From the NCBI RefSeq assembly GCF_002272075.1, contig NZ_NPBJ01000015.1, forward strand, positions 1 to 59,519: a stretch of 59,519 nucleotides of DNA, given 5' to 3'. Position 1 is the first letter of the stretch; the number at the start of each line of letters is the position of its first letter. The stretch comes from Terribacillus saccharophilus. Lineage in GTDB: Bacteria; Bacillota; Bacilli; Bacillales; Amphibacillaceae. This document shows, one piece after another, positions 40,072 through 48,713 of this stretch. The position numbers and the translations under genes were made by a program. The notes beneath the pieces were generated by a model. It was not told the DNA's origin. It did not search any database and saw nothing but the letters and a program-made list of their open reading frames with translations.

Positions 40072-42330
40072 TTGCAAACTTCAGAAATCATTTGGCTAAT
40101 CGCTTCCACAGTCGTTTTGCTCGTTCTTTATGCTTTAGCACGAAAGCATTTAGCTGCTAAATATTTGCTGCTGGCAGCCTTTCTAGCTATTAACCTCGTT
40201 TACTTGATTTGGCGGACAGCATTCACCCTGCCGACGATAGGCATACTCAGTCTGATACTCGGTATTTTTCTGCTCGTGACCGAATGGGCTGGTTATTTAC
40301 AATCCGTTGTCTTTACCATTCTCTCCTGGAAACCGTTCCAACGGAAAACAATTCCGCTTTCGGAATTCCAAGAGCTGCCGACTGTAGATGTGTATATTGC
40401 CACCTACAATGAACCTGCTGACCTCTTAAAGCGAACAATCGCTGCGAGTCAGATGATGACTTATCCTAAGGAAAAGCTCAAAATTTACGTCTGTGATGAC
40501 GGCAGACGAGCAGAAATCCGCCAGCTGGCTGAATCAATGGACGCGTATTATATTGATCGTCCCGATAACAAACATCAGAAAGCCGGAAACTTGAACCACG
40601 CTATGACAAAAACAGACGGCGAAATCATCGTCACGATGGATGCAGACATGGTGCCACGCGCCAATTTCCTTGAGCGAACGCTTGGCTACTTTACCGACGA
40701 AAAAGTATCATTCATCCAGGCACCTCAAGTGTTTTACAATGCAGATGCGTTTCAGTACAATCTTTTCTTCGAGGATAATATTACGAATGAACAAGACTTC
40801 TTCATGCGCCGCTTGGAAGAAGGTAAGGATCGCTTCAATGCAACGATGTATGTCGGAAGTAATGCCTTGTTCCGCCGCAGTGCATTAGAGGAAATCGGCG
40901 GATTCGCAACAGGCGTCATTACCGAAGATATGGCAACAGGTATGCTTCTCCAGACAAATGGGCAAAAAACGGTCTTTGTTAATGAAACTTTAGCTGTTGG
41001 CTTGTCCCCTGAGACGTATGCCGATCTCTTGAAACAGCGTGACCGCTGGTGTCGCGGAAATATCCAAGTTATCCGGAAATGGAATCCGCTCACAATCAAA
41101 GGTCTTAGCTTCATGCAGCGTTTATTGTACATGGACGGTATTCATTACTGGTTCTTCGGTATCTATAAGATGGTTTATTTGCTGGCACCTTTGTTGTTCC
41201 TGCTATTCTCCATTTATAGTCTGCAAACTGATTTCTCGACTCTATTATTGTTCTGGCTGCCGGCGTTCCTATCATCACAGCTTGCTTTTCGCCGAATGGC
41301 AGATAATAAACGTACGACGATCTGGAGTCACATTTATGAAGTGGCACTTGCCCCATACATGGCTGTATCGGTACTTACGGAACTATTCTTCCGAAAATCG
41401 ATTAAATTCAATGTCACCCGCAAAGGTATATTGAATAATCGCCGTCATTTCCTCTGGCGGACAAGCACACCATATGTCATTCTGCTCGCAATGAGCATCA
41501 TCAGCATGATCATGATCGGAATCGACCTTTATACACCAATACAGCTTTACGATAGTGTCGATATGCTTTATATCAATATTTTCTGGGTGCTGTATAATGC
41601 TGTTGCACTCGTCATGGCTTTGATCATTTCGGTGGAACGACCACGATTTCGTGAAGCGGAACGCTTTGACGTGACACTTGACGCAGAACTACAAGACAGC
41701 GTGACTGACAGGACACACCCAGTGCGAATCATCGACTTAAGCGAATACGGCGCTCGTTTGGAACTGCTTGATACGAAAGCTGCTGACCTGCTGTCTGCTG
41801 GAAGTACACTGATACTATCGGCAGGTTCACTCCAAGGCTTGAAGCTCCACAAGCACTGGGTGTCCCAGCAAGGAAAGAGCTACTATGCCGGCGTATCCTT
41901 CGAGGATGTAACCAAAGAGCAGTACCGTGCCCTTGTTAAAATTCTATTCGTCGATGCACCTGACATCTATTCCAGCCGGGAGTATGTAAATTCAACATTA
42001 TGGAATGCAACTTCCCGCTTCTTCCGCCAAACACGAGCTGAACCGAAACAATCCGAGCGGCAGAGCATCAGGGAAACTATCTCGGTACCAGGCGTCCTTT
42101 ATTTTGCGGATAAAGGTAAAGTGGAAACCACTCTAGTCGATTACAGTCTGAGCGGCTGCCAAGTCGAATTGAGAAAACCAATTAAACCAGGTCAAGTTCT
42201 GCGTCTGCACGCTGATCATAACAGCTTCCGCGAAAGTGATGTCCGTGTCCAATGGGTGCAAAAGCGCGGACGCAAATATTTGGCAGGGTTGAGGTTCCTG
42301 ACAGAGACAGCTGATTCAGATACTGCATGA
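40072..42330 (+). CDS. Cellulose-synthase-like glycosyltransferase with two PilZ domains
   Basis: A 752-residue membrane glycosyltransferase of family GT2, similar to BcsA. After N-terminal membrane helices the catalytic domain shows the processive set: Asp in VCDDGRR (about 140), DAD (about 190), TED (about 283) and QRDRW (about 321-325). More membrane helices follow. The C-terminus holds two PilZ-like segments, each with an arginine pair and a DxSxxG motif: RPRFREAER with DLSEYG (about 523-558), and RQSIR with DYSLSG (about 662-694). PilZ binds cyclic di-GMP and activates such synthases. The start is TTG after AAGGAAGTGATACATC. No other bcs genes are near. Confidence 0.88.
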   Translation: MQTSEIIWLIASTVVLLVLYALARKHLAAKYLLLAAFLAINLVYLIWRTAFTLPTIGILSLILGIFLLVTEWAGYLQSVVFTILSWKPFQRKTIPLSEFQELPTVDVYIATYNEPADLLKRTIAASQMMTYPKEKLKIYVCDDGRRAEIRQLAESMDAYYIDRPDNKHQKAGNLNHAMTKTDGEIIVTMDADMVPRANFLERTLGYFTDEKVSFIQAPQVFYNADAFQYNLFFEDNITNEQDFFMRRLEEGKDRFNATMYVGSNALFRRSALEEIGGFATGVITEDMATGMLLQTNGQKTVFVNETLAVGLSPETYADLLKQRDRWCRGNIQVIRKWNPLTIKGLSFMQRLLYMDGIHYWFFGIYKMVYLLAPLLFLLFSIYSLQTDFSTLLLFWLPAFLSSQLAFRRMADNKRTTIWSHIYEVALAPYMAVSVLTELFFRKSIKFNVTRKGILNNRRHFLWRTSTPYVILLAMSIISMIMIGIDLYTPIQLYDSVDMLYINIFWVLYNAVALVMALIISVERPRFREAERFDVTLDAELQDSVTDRTHPVRIIDLSEYGARLELLDTKAADLLSAGSTLILSAGSLQGLKLHKHWVSQQGKSYYAGVSFEDVTKEQYRALVKILFVDAPDIYSSREYVNSTLWNATSRFFRQTRAEPKQSERQSIRETISVPGVLYFADKGKVETTLVDYSLSGCQVELRKPIKPGQVLRLHADHNSFRESDVRVQWVQKRGRKYLAGLRFLTETADSDTA

Positions 42331-42374
42331 TTTTTTAAAAGATGGTTTTACTTGAATACAATAAGTGGATTAAA

Positions 42375-42402
42375 ATACCCCCTCCAATAAGGAGGGGGTA
42401 TT
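42375..42402 (+). terminator. Terminator-like hairpin after the glycosyltransferase
   Basis: AATACCCCCTCC and GGAGGGGGTATT pair perfectly around AATAA (42387-42390 plus flank). The T-run is weak (TATTAACATTG), but position and stability suggest a terminator. Confidence 0.7.
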
Positions 42403-42836
42403 AACATTGTTTAATTATATGGTTGAGTTAGCGGGCTTTAAGATAGAAATCCTTCATTTCGTGTTGCTCTTGTCGATAACTTCTTACGTAGCCACATTTA
42501 CAAGAATCTGTAATTGTGTCAATCTTATGCCGCCCTCGCATTTTGCATACGAGTTTGTAGAAAAACTTGATACTTACACCCGCTTTCTAGTATATGGTAA
42601 TATTATACGCTTTTTGTCCTGATTTTCAAGTAAAATACTCCAACTTTAGTAATGGATTCTTTTGAAAGCCCTTTATTTAAGTGAATACGCGCTATATTAC
42701 GTGACTTGCCGACTATAAAATATATTCGAAAAGAACATAACTTTTATGTATCTATTTCAATAATTTTTTTTGTGTTCAACGCTTACATTTAGTAATAACG
42801 TCATGCTTTTCCGTTTTCCCTTTCATTTATCTTAGA
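42403..42836. other. AT-rich intergenic stretch without a clear gene
   Basis: About 430 bases with no supported gene. A TTG-initiated frame on the plus strand (42407-42622) begins after a GGAGGGGG that lies inside the hairpin. A minus-strand frame (38 codons from an ATG near 42543 to 42430) reads MRGRHKIDTITDSCKCGYVR and has no ribosome binding site. Either could be a decayed or tiny gene. The part after 42640 is AT-rich and shows nothing recognisable. Confidence 0.3.
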
Positions 42837-42874
42837 GAAAAAAGCAGAAGGATATACATATCCCTCTGCTTCTC
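42837..42874 (-). terminator. Terminator of the 42878-43537 gene
   Basis: On the minus strand AGCAGAGGGATATG pairs with TATATCCTTCTGCT and is followed by TTTTTTCTC. It lies a few bases after the stop codon. Confidence 0.87.
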
Positions 42875-42877
42875 TTA

Positions 42878-43537
42878 TTATCCCTTTATATACGCATAGA
42901 GCTCCTGCGTTTCTGTTTCTGCTCCAAACGCACGTGTTGCACCCCATACCTTATCCACTTCTGCTCCATTGATCTCCGCATCTATATCATGGAAAATCCG
43001 ATGTACATATCGGAGGCTGTTCAGATCTGCGCTGTCTGTTGCAATTCGCATGAATGCTTCTGCGTTCCACATGTCGTTAACAGCTTCCGATGGGGCGAAG
43101 CCTTCTGTTCGAAGCCTTTCGACATCCTCCTGCAGCTGCTGCCATTCCTCTGATTGAGCCAGGTAGCCGATATCTACATTATCGATATGCCCCCAGCCGG
43201 TCAGATCATTCAAATACGCATGCTGGTCACTAATAATTTGTTTGACTAGTTCTTCGTTCTGATAAGCTATTTGTTCATCATAGGGCTCGTATGTGAACGT
43301 AGAAAGGAAGTCCTTCGTAACGCCAGATAGTTCCTCCAGCTGAGAAGCTCCTTCTCCTTTTTCTACTGGTTTCAGTTCTTTGTCTTTCGCTTCAGTTGGC
43401 ATTTGTGATTGAACCGGCGGTACTCTTTCTTCACTGTTTGCCGTATCGTTTTCTTCCTGAGATAGGAAGAAGTAGATGCCAGTACCGACTATCGCAAGTA
43501 CACAAATACATATTAAAGTAATGAAAAATGCCTTCAC
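42878..43537 (-). CDS. Membrane-anchored protein of unknown function
   Basis: A 219-residue protein with one N-terminal membrane segment (FFITLICICVLAIVGTGIYF). A low-complexity linker follows (about 28-65) and then a soluble, probably external helical domain of about 150 residues with conserved-looking segments such as VKQIISDQHAYLNDLTGWGH and SLRYVHRIFHDIDAEINGAE. I do not recognise a functional family with certainty; Bacillus genomes have similar single-pass proteins of unknown role. It is a single-gene unit with its own terminator. Confidence 0.7.
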   Translation of the reverse strand: MKAFFITLICICVLAIVGTGIYFFLSQEENDTANSEERVPPVQSQMPTEAKDKELKPVEKGEGASQLEELSGVTKDFLSTFTYEPYDEQIAYQNEELVKQIISDQHAYLNDLTGWGHIDNVDIGYLAQSEEWQQLQEDVERLRTEGFAPSEAVNDMWNAEAFMRIATDSADLNSLRYVHRIFHDIDAEINGAEVDKVWGATRAFGAETETQELYAYIKG

Positions 43538-43627
43538 TGCCTTCCACTCCTCTGCTAGAATGAATTTCCAGTTTAAGATTGCTAGAATCCATTATAGCAA
43601 TAATTCCCAGCAGATTCTGTCGAAAGA

Positions 43628-43656
43628 CAAAAAAAATAGGACGCTACTGCATCCTA
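43628..43656 (-). terminator. Terminator of the ppx-ppk operon
   Basis: On the minus strand AATAGGA and TCCTATT pair around TGCAGTAGCG and are followed by a run of T. It lies right after the ppk stop codon. Confidence 0.85.
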
Positions 43657-43659
43657 TTC

Positions 43660-45777
43660 TCATTCTTCGTCATCCATCACTTGATAGGCTTCATTAAATA
43701 GAATCAGCTGACTATCTACCAGCTCTTCCTGATCGCCACGCGTCACATAATGATAGACGCCGTTTTCATCCTGTTCTCTTGCTTTGCTATTATCTCGCAG
43801 CATGACATCGAGTATTCCGCGAATTCGTCGCTTGATAGGTCCGTCGAAAATCGGGAAAAGGATTTCCACCCGCTTCTCCATATTCCTCGTCATCATGTCA
43901 GCCGAGGAAAGCTGTATCTTTTCCTCTCCATTATGATGGAAATAATAGATTCGCGTATGCTCTAAATATCGCCCGACAATACTCCGTACACGTATATTTT
44001 CACTGACGCCCTTTATCCCAGGACGCAGGCAGCAGATACCACGGATAATTAAGTCTATCTGAATCCCGGCAATAGATGCTTCATATAATTTCTGAATAAT
44101 AGGCTTATCCGTAATTGAGTTCATTTTCATAATGATTCGCCCGTTACCATGACGCTTATGTAAGCGAATTTCCTCATCAATCATTGAGATGATATCAGAA
44201 CGGATATCAAATGGAGCTACCGAAAGATGATGGAAGGTTGGCTTCTCTGTGTAGCCGCTCAGATAATTGAAAAAATTCGTTGCATCGATTCCGAACTTTC
44301 GCTTGGAGGTGAACAGCCCCATATCTGTATACAGCTTGGCCGTCTGATCATTATAGTTCCCTGTTCCAAGATGAACAAAGCGCTCGATCCGGGTATGCTT
44401 CTTTCGCACAACAAGCGTGATTTTACTATGTGTCTTCAAATGGGTCATGCCATAAATAACATGACAGCCGGACTTTTCTAGTTCCTTTGCCCACTGCACA
44501 TTATTCTCTTCGTCAAAGCGCGCTTTTAGCTCGAACAGAACGGTAACTTGCTTTCCTTTTTCCGCTGCCCGCTTTAATGCATCGATGATAGGGGAATCGC
44601 CGCTCACCCGGTAGAGCGTCTGCTTGATCGCCAGCACATCGGGATCATCTGCTGCTTTCGAAACGAAATCAACAATAGGCTCGAATGATTCATATGGATG
44701 GTGCAGGAAAATATCTCGATCATTGGTGGCATCGAATAAATTCTCATCTGTCCCAATTTCAGCAGGCGGCTGCGGGATGAGCGTCTCATAGACAAGGTGC
44801 TCCCGTTTTGCTGCAACAAGCTTGTAGAACTGCATCATTCTTGTCATATCAATCGGCCCATCGATCTCATAGACATCCTTCCGGTGAATATCCAATGTCT
44901 CTGTCAGGAAGGTGACCATCTTATAATCATATTCCTGTTTCGGAATTTCCAGCCGGATAGCTGCTCCCCATTTACGTTTCTTGAGTTCTTTCTCAATTTC
45001 TTTCAATAAATCACGTGCACCTTCTTCATGGATAGTCATGTCGGCATTACGTGTGATCCGGAAGACAGTGACAGACTTGATCTGATAGCCACGGAATAAT
45101 TTATAACTATAGTGACTGATGATGTCTTCCAGCAAAACGAAATGGAGTTCATCTTCCTTTGTGTCCTCTAACTGGATAAAACGGTCCAGGACAGCTGGCA
45201 CTTGTACGATCGCTGTCTTTTGCTGAGCGGATTCATCCAATTCATGCTCGTCCAACAAGGATACAGCCAGATTAAGACTTTTGTTCAAAAGCATCGGAAA
45301 CGGACGATAAGCATCGACTGCCATCGGCGTAAGCACCGGGAATATCTCTTCTTCAAAATAAGTTTCCAACCGGAGCAGCTGGGCACTGGACAGCTGCTCC
45401 ATATTCAATAGTTCTACTTTTTCTTCCTTCAATTCCGGAATGATGGCATCCTGGAACAAACTGTTCTGCATTTCTACTAGACGGTGTGCTTTTGCTCCGA
45501 TTTTCTGGAGCTGCTGTTTCGGTGTCATACCAGCCTTGTTCTCCGGACGGTTAAAACCGGCTTTCACTTGATCCTTTAAACCAGCCACTCGCACCATGAA
45601 AAACTCATCCAAATTGGAACTGAAAATCGACAGGAACTTTAGCCTTTCCAACAAAGGGTTGCGCTCATCAAGCGCTTCCTCTAGCACTCGTTCATTAAAA
45701 GCAAGCCAGCTCAACTCTCGGTTATTGTAATTTTTCGGGCTGCTCAATTCCACCCGCAGCTGTTCCTCTGTTCTCAA
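43660..45777 (-). CDS. ppk: Polyphosphate kinase 1
   Basis: A 705-residue PPK1 that reversibly polymerises ATP gamma-phosphate into polyphosphate. The N-terminal domain starts NYNNRELSWLAFNERVLEEA. The catalytic domains contain the phosphorylated His region MTHLKTHSKITLVVRK and the second conserved His in RFVHLGTGNYNDQTA. The C-terminus has VRSIVGRYLEHTRIYYF. The length is typical. The start is TTG at 45777 with a weak binding site. It follows ppx by 84 bases; the degradative and synthetic enzymes are thus transcribed together, ppx first. Confidence 0.95.
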   Translation of the reverse strand: MRTEEQLRVELSSPKNYNNRELSWLAFNERVLEEALDERNPLLERLKFLSIFSSNLDEFFMVRVAGLKDQVKAGFNRPENKAGMTPKQQLQKIGAKAHRLVEMQNSLFQDAIIPELKEEKVELLNMEQLSSAQLLRLETYFEEEIFPVLTPMAVDAYRPFPMLLNKSLNLAVSLLDEHELDESAQQKTAIVQVPAVLDRFIQLEDTKEDELHFVLLEDIISHYSYKLFRGYQIKSVTVFRITRNADMTIHEEGARDLLKEIEKELKKRKWGAAIRLEIPKQEYDYKMVTFLTETLDIHRKDVYEIDGPIDMTRMMQFYKLVAAKREHLVYETLIPQPPAEIGTDENLFDATNDRDIFLHHPYESFEPIVDFVSKAADDPDVLAIKQTLYRVSGDSPIIDALKRAAEKGKQVTVLFELKARFDEENNVQWAKELEKSGCHVIYGMTHLKTHSKITLVVRKKHTRIERFVHLGTGNYNDQTAKLYTDMGLFTSKRKFGIDATNFFNYLSGYTEKPTFHHLSVAPFDIRSDIISMIDEEIRLHKRHGNGRIIMKMNSITDKPIIQKLYEASIAGIQIDLIIRGICCLRPGIKGVSENIRVRSIVGRYLEHTRIYYFHHNGEEKIQLSSADMMTRNMEKRVEILFPIFDGPIKRRIRGILDVMLRDNSKAREQDENGVYHYVTRGDQEELVDSQLILFNEAYQVMDDEE

Positions 45778-45861
45778 TTTCCATGCACCACTTTTCGACA
45801 GTATTCTTCACTTCTAGTATATCAGTCAGCAAAAAAAGTGATTATGAAGTTATTGTAAATT

Positions 45862-47409
45862 TTAACTGATATAGGAATGGGTATCTTCCCGGAAAAGGAG
45901 CTCTACATTCCTTCGCAGTTGCTTTTCCAAATGTTTTTTCTGTTTTTCTACTTGATACCATTCTGCACGCCAATCTTTATTGCATATTACGGTAAGCAGC
46001 AGATCGTCTCCGTCCTCCTGCAATTCAATGTCAGCTACAATATTCCGCTTTGTCGCATGCAAACTGTTTGCCAGTTTGATAATCGCTCCAAGCAACCGAT
46101 AATGCGCCAGCTCCTCTTCCTTGAACCAGGATTGGAATACTTCTGCGTTGCGATTATAAAATGATTTATTCTTGAAGGATGAAAGCAGCGCCAGGATAAT
46201 GCGATCTTTATGCAGCAAACCATCAATCGTCCGGTTTGCCAACAGGTAGAATGTGTGCTGATTTCCAGATTCGGTATCGATATAAGCTCCAACATTATAA
46301 ACATATGCTGCGTATTTCAATAGGAACGTATCATGGTCATTCAATTCCACTAGACCTTTTTTCTCCACTAGCTTTGCTAGCAATACAGCTGTGTTCTGGC
46401 GCTGCAGTGCATGCGTTCGATCAATCTCGAAATCCTTTGCCAGCTCCTCGAAGCTGCGTTCCTGTACTTCGGTGAATAATGTCATCTCATTACGGCGATG
46501 TAGCACTTCATACAGCAATCCGTCCCGCAATCCTTTCCGGCTGAGGACAAAATCTGTTGTTCCTACAATATCAAGCAAACAGCGGAATACTTGTATCGCC
46601 GGCAGGATGATATCTGCTCTATCCTTCGAAAGACCGTCTACCTTCTGCAGCTCGGAAAAGCTAAGTGGAGCAAGCTCTGATTCCAGGTCTTCAATATCTT
46701 GCTTCTTCATCTTATATTGATGCAGTCCAGCTAATGGATAGCCGACTTTTTCTTGATGTATCTGGACGACATTCCGTGCGCTGCCGCCAATAGCGATGAT
46801 CGGCAGCTGTTTGTCCGGCAGCCAATCCAATGTCTTTAGCTGTTCACATACAAACGTATTGATATGCTCCAGTTCTTCCTCAGTCGGCTTCTCTCCTGCA
46901 ACAAATTGCCGCTTCAGCGATAGAGCTCCAAATGGGAAACTGTGATAGAATCGCAGCTTACGATTCTCAAAATACGTCACCTCGGTGCTGCCGCCTCCGA
47001 TATCAACAGTGATTCCATCCTGGAACGGCGTGCTGTTGGCCACTGCTAAATAACCGAGATAGGCTTCCTCATAGTCTGATAGAACCCTGATAGTGAAGTC
47101 AGTTTCTTCGTCTACCAGCTCTAGTATTTCCTGCTGGTTCTTCGCGTGACGGATGGTTGCCGTTGCCACACATGTCGTTGATTCCAGCTCATAAAAACGC
47201 GTTACTTCTTGGAAACTGCGAAGTGTCTTAACCAATGTCTGGATTCCCTTTTCATCCAGGACACCCTCTGCAGTCAAATAATTGCGCAAACGCGCGACAA
47301 CCTTCACATTCTCTTTTTCTTTAATTCTGCCGCTCTTGTCACGTAAATACACGACAAGGCGCATCGTATTTGACCCTATATCAATAATGGCATAATATTT
47401 TGTCTTCAT
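45862..47409 (-). CDS. ppx: Exopolyphosphatase, Ppx/GppA family
   Basis: A 515-residue Ppx/GppA phosphatase that releases phosphate from polyphosphate ends or hydrolyses pppGpp. The actin-like ATPase motifs are AIIDIGSNTMRLVVYLRD and GITVDIGGGSTEVTYFENRK. The C-terminal 200 residues form the helical HD-like domain (LKYAAYVYNVGAYIDTESGN). The start at 47409 follows GGGGGGATTTGTT; the upstream extension is unsupported. Neighbouring ppk makes the polyphosphate function more likely. Confidence 0.93.
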   Translation of the reverse strand: MKTKYYAIIDIGSNTMRLVVYLRDKSGRIKEKENVKVVARLRNYLTAEGVLDEKGIQTLVKTLRSFQEVTRFYELESTTCVATATIRHAKNQQEILELVDEETDFTIRVLSDYEEAYLGYLAVANSTPFQDGITVDIGGGSTEVTYFENRKLRFYHSFPFGALSLKRQFVAGEKPTEEELEHINTFVCEQLKTLDWLPDKQLPIIAIGGSARNVVQIHQEKVGYPLAGLHQYKMKKQDIEDLESELAPLSFSELQKVDGLSKDRADIILPAIQVFRCLLDIVGTTDFVLSRKGLRDGLLYEVLHRRNEMTLFTEVQERSFEELAKDFEIDRTHALQRQNTAVLLAKLVEKKGLVELNDHDTFLLKYAAYVYNVGAYIDTESGNQHTFYLLANRTIDGLLHKDRIILALLSSFKNKSFYNRNAEVFQSWFKEEELAHYRLLGAIIKLANSLHATKRNIVADIELQEDGDDLLLTVICNKDWRAEWYQVEKQKKHLEKQLRRNVELLFREDTHSYIS

Positions 47410-47487
47410 AACAAATCCCCCCCGCGTCGAAAGCCTTTCTCTCCATATTACCCAAACTGAAGCTCTCGTAACATTGTCCCTAAAAGA

Positions 47488-47508
47488 AAAGCCGCACAAT
47501 TGTGCGAC
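47488..47508 (-). terminator. Terminator after the Ser-rich membrane protein gene
   Basis: On the minus strand GTCGCACAATTGTGCGGC is followed by TTTTCTTTT, ending the VOC-membrane protein transcript. Confidence 0.82.
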
Positions 47509-47520
47509 TGTCCTACATTA

Positions 47521-48228
47521 TTATGCTTCTTCGTTATTTCCGTCTTGCTCTTCACCATCAACAGGGTCATTGGATGGATCCGGCTGCTCTTCTGGTGGAG
47601 AATCTGACTCCTGTTTGTCTCCTGGTTCTTCTATTACAGGCGGCTTAGATTCTTCAACTGGTTTATCCGCTGGTTGTTCTTTTGAAGGAACAGATTCCTC
47701 AGCTGTAGGCTCCTCCGTTTTCTCTCCAGAAGAACCTTTGCCGCTCGAACTGCTTCCGCTGGATGAACTTCCACTGGATGAGCCCCTGTTAGAAGATCCT
47801 CCGCTATAACTGCTGGAGCTGCTGTTTCCACTGTAACTAGGTGAACTGCTTGCTGGTGCTGTATAGCTAGAGCTTGGTGCTTGATAAGCAGAATCAGAGC
47901 TAAAACCCGCCTCTGTGTCATCTTCTGCAACAACAGGTTCTTCAGTTGTCAGCACTTCTTCCTCCGTTTCAGGCTCTAATTCAACTTCTTCTTCATCCTC
48001 CACTGTGATCATTTCCTTTTGGAGGGCAAACTCACCATCTATATGCTCGATCTTCACTTCTTTTGGTTCTTCCGTTAGTTTCGCTTTAGCAGCATAAGAC
48101 TGCTCTTTCTGTTCATTCGCTTTAAGAGAACTGCTCGTCACTGATTTGTTCTGCACATAGAAGAATGCTGAGACGGCAATGCCAAGGAAAAGGATGAATG
48201 TCCCGATCAGCAGCGTTTCCTTTTTCAC
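47521..48228 (-). CDS. Membrane-anchored Ser/Glu/Pro-rich protein
   Basis: A 235-residue protein with an N-terminal membrane segment (TLLIGTFILFLGIAVSAFFY) followed by a mostly disordered chain: acidic (VEDEEEVELEPETEEEVLTT), then about 60 residues of Ser/Gly/Tyr (for example SSSSYSGGSSNRGSSSGSSS), then Glu/Pro/Asp-rich to the end. It would be anchored with the low-complexity tail outside. No domain is recognised. The start is GTG, overlapping the stop of the VOC gene, with AGGAGGCCGCCAAGAA before it. The function is unknown; a wall-spanning or spacer protein is possible. Confidence 0.68.
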   Translation of the reverse strand: MKKETLLIGTFILFLGIAVSAFFYVQNKSVTSSSLKANEQKEQSYAAKAKLTEEPKEVKIEHIDGEFALQKEMITVEDEEEVELEPETEEEVLTTEEPVVAEDDTEAGFSSDSAYQAPSSSYTAPASSSPSYSGNSSSSSYSGGSSNRGSSSGSSSSGSSSSGKGSSGEKTEEPTAEESVPSKEQPADKPVEESKPPVIEEPGDKQESDSPPEEQPDPSNDPVDGEEQDGNNEEA

Positions 48229-48623
48229 TTCTTGGCGGCCTCCTCTTCATACAGTTCAATTGGTAATCCATCAGGATCCTGGAAGAAAGTAAATGCTTTT
48301 TCTGTGAAAGGATCAATCCGAACAGGTTCCGTCTTCACACCCATTGCTAGAAGTCGAGCTACTTCCTTTTCAACATCATCTACTGTAAAAGCAAGATGCC
48401 GAAGCCCAGATGCTTCCGGGTAACTAGGACGTGCCGGCGGATTTGGGAAGGAAAACAATTCAATTACATATGTATCCCCAAGGGCGAGATCCAACTTATA
48501 GGAATCCCGCTCCTCTCGGTATACTTCTCGTATAATTTGTAAGCCTAATATCTCTGTATAAAATCGCTTGGATTCTGTATAATCCGAACAAATAATTGCA
48601 ATATGATGCACAGCCTGCAGCAC
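48225..48623 (-). CDS. VOC-family (glyoxalase-like) protein
   Basis: A 132-residue protein of the vicinal oxygen chelate superfamily. It contains two beta-alpha modules: VHHIAIICSDYTESKRFYTE and LRHLAFTVDDVEKEVARLLA. Potential metal ligands are the His of HHIAI, the Glu of VIELFSF, the His of RHLAF and the Glu of LPIELYEE. The layout resembles the YaeR/GloA2 subgroup whose substrate is uncertain. The start is GTG at 48623 with AAGGAGGCGGCATT; upstream codons are unsupported. Confidence 0.85.
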   Translation of the reverse strand: MLQAVHHIAIICSDYTESKRFYTEILGLQIIREVYREERDSYKLDLALGDTYVIELFSFPNPPARPSYPEASGLRHLAFTVDDVEKEVARLLAMGVKTEPVRIDPFTEKAFTFFQDPDGLPIELYEEEAAKK

Positions 48624-48713
48624 AATGCCGCCTCCTTCCCGCATTTCCATTTCTTCCATTCTACTACAAATACTTCCACTATTCAGCACCATTCTGCAAA
48701 ATCGATAGCTTCT

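Noticed and set aside
42407-42622. A 71-codon frame as a real gene
   Set aside because: It starts at TTG behind a Shine-Dalgarno-like run that is one arm of a stable hairpin, and the protein has no recognised features; kept only as part of the intergenic note.
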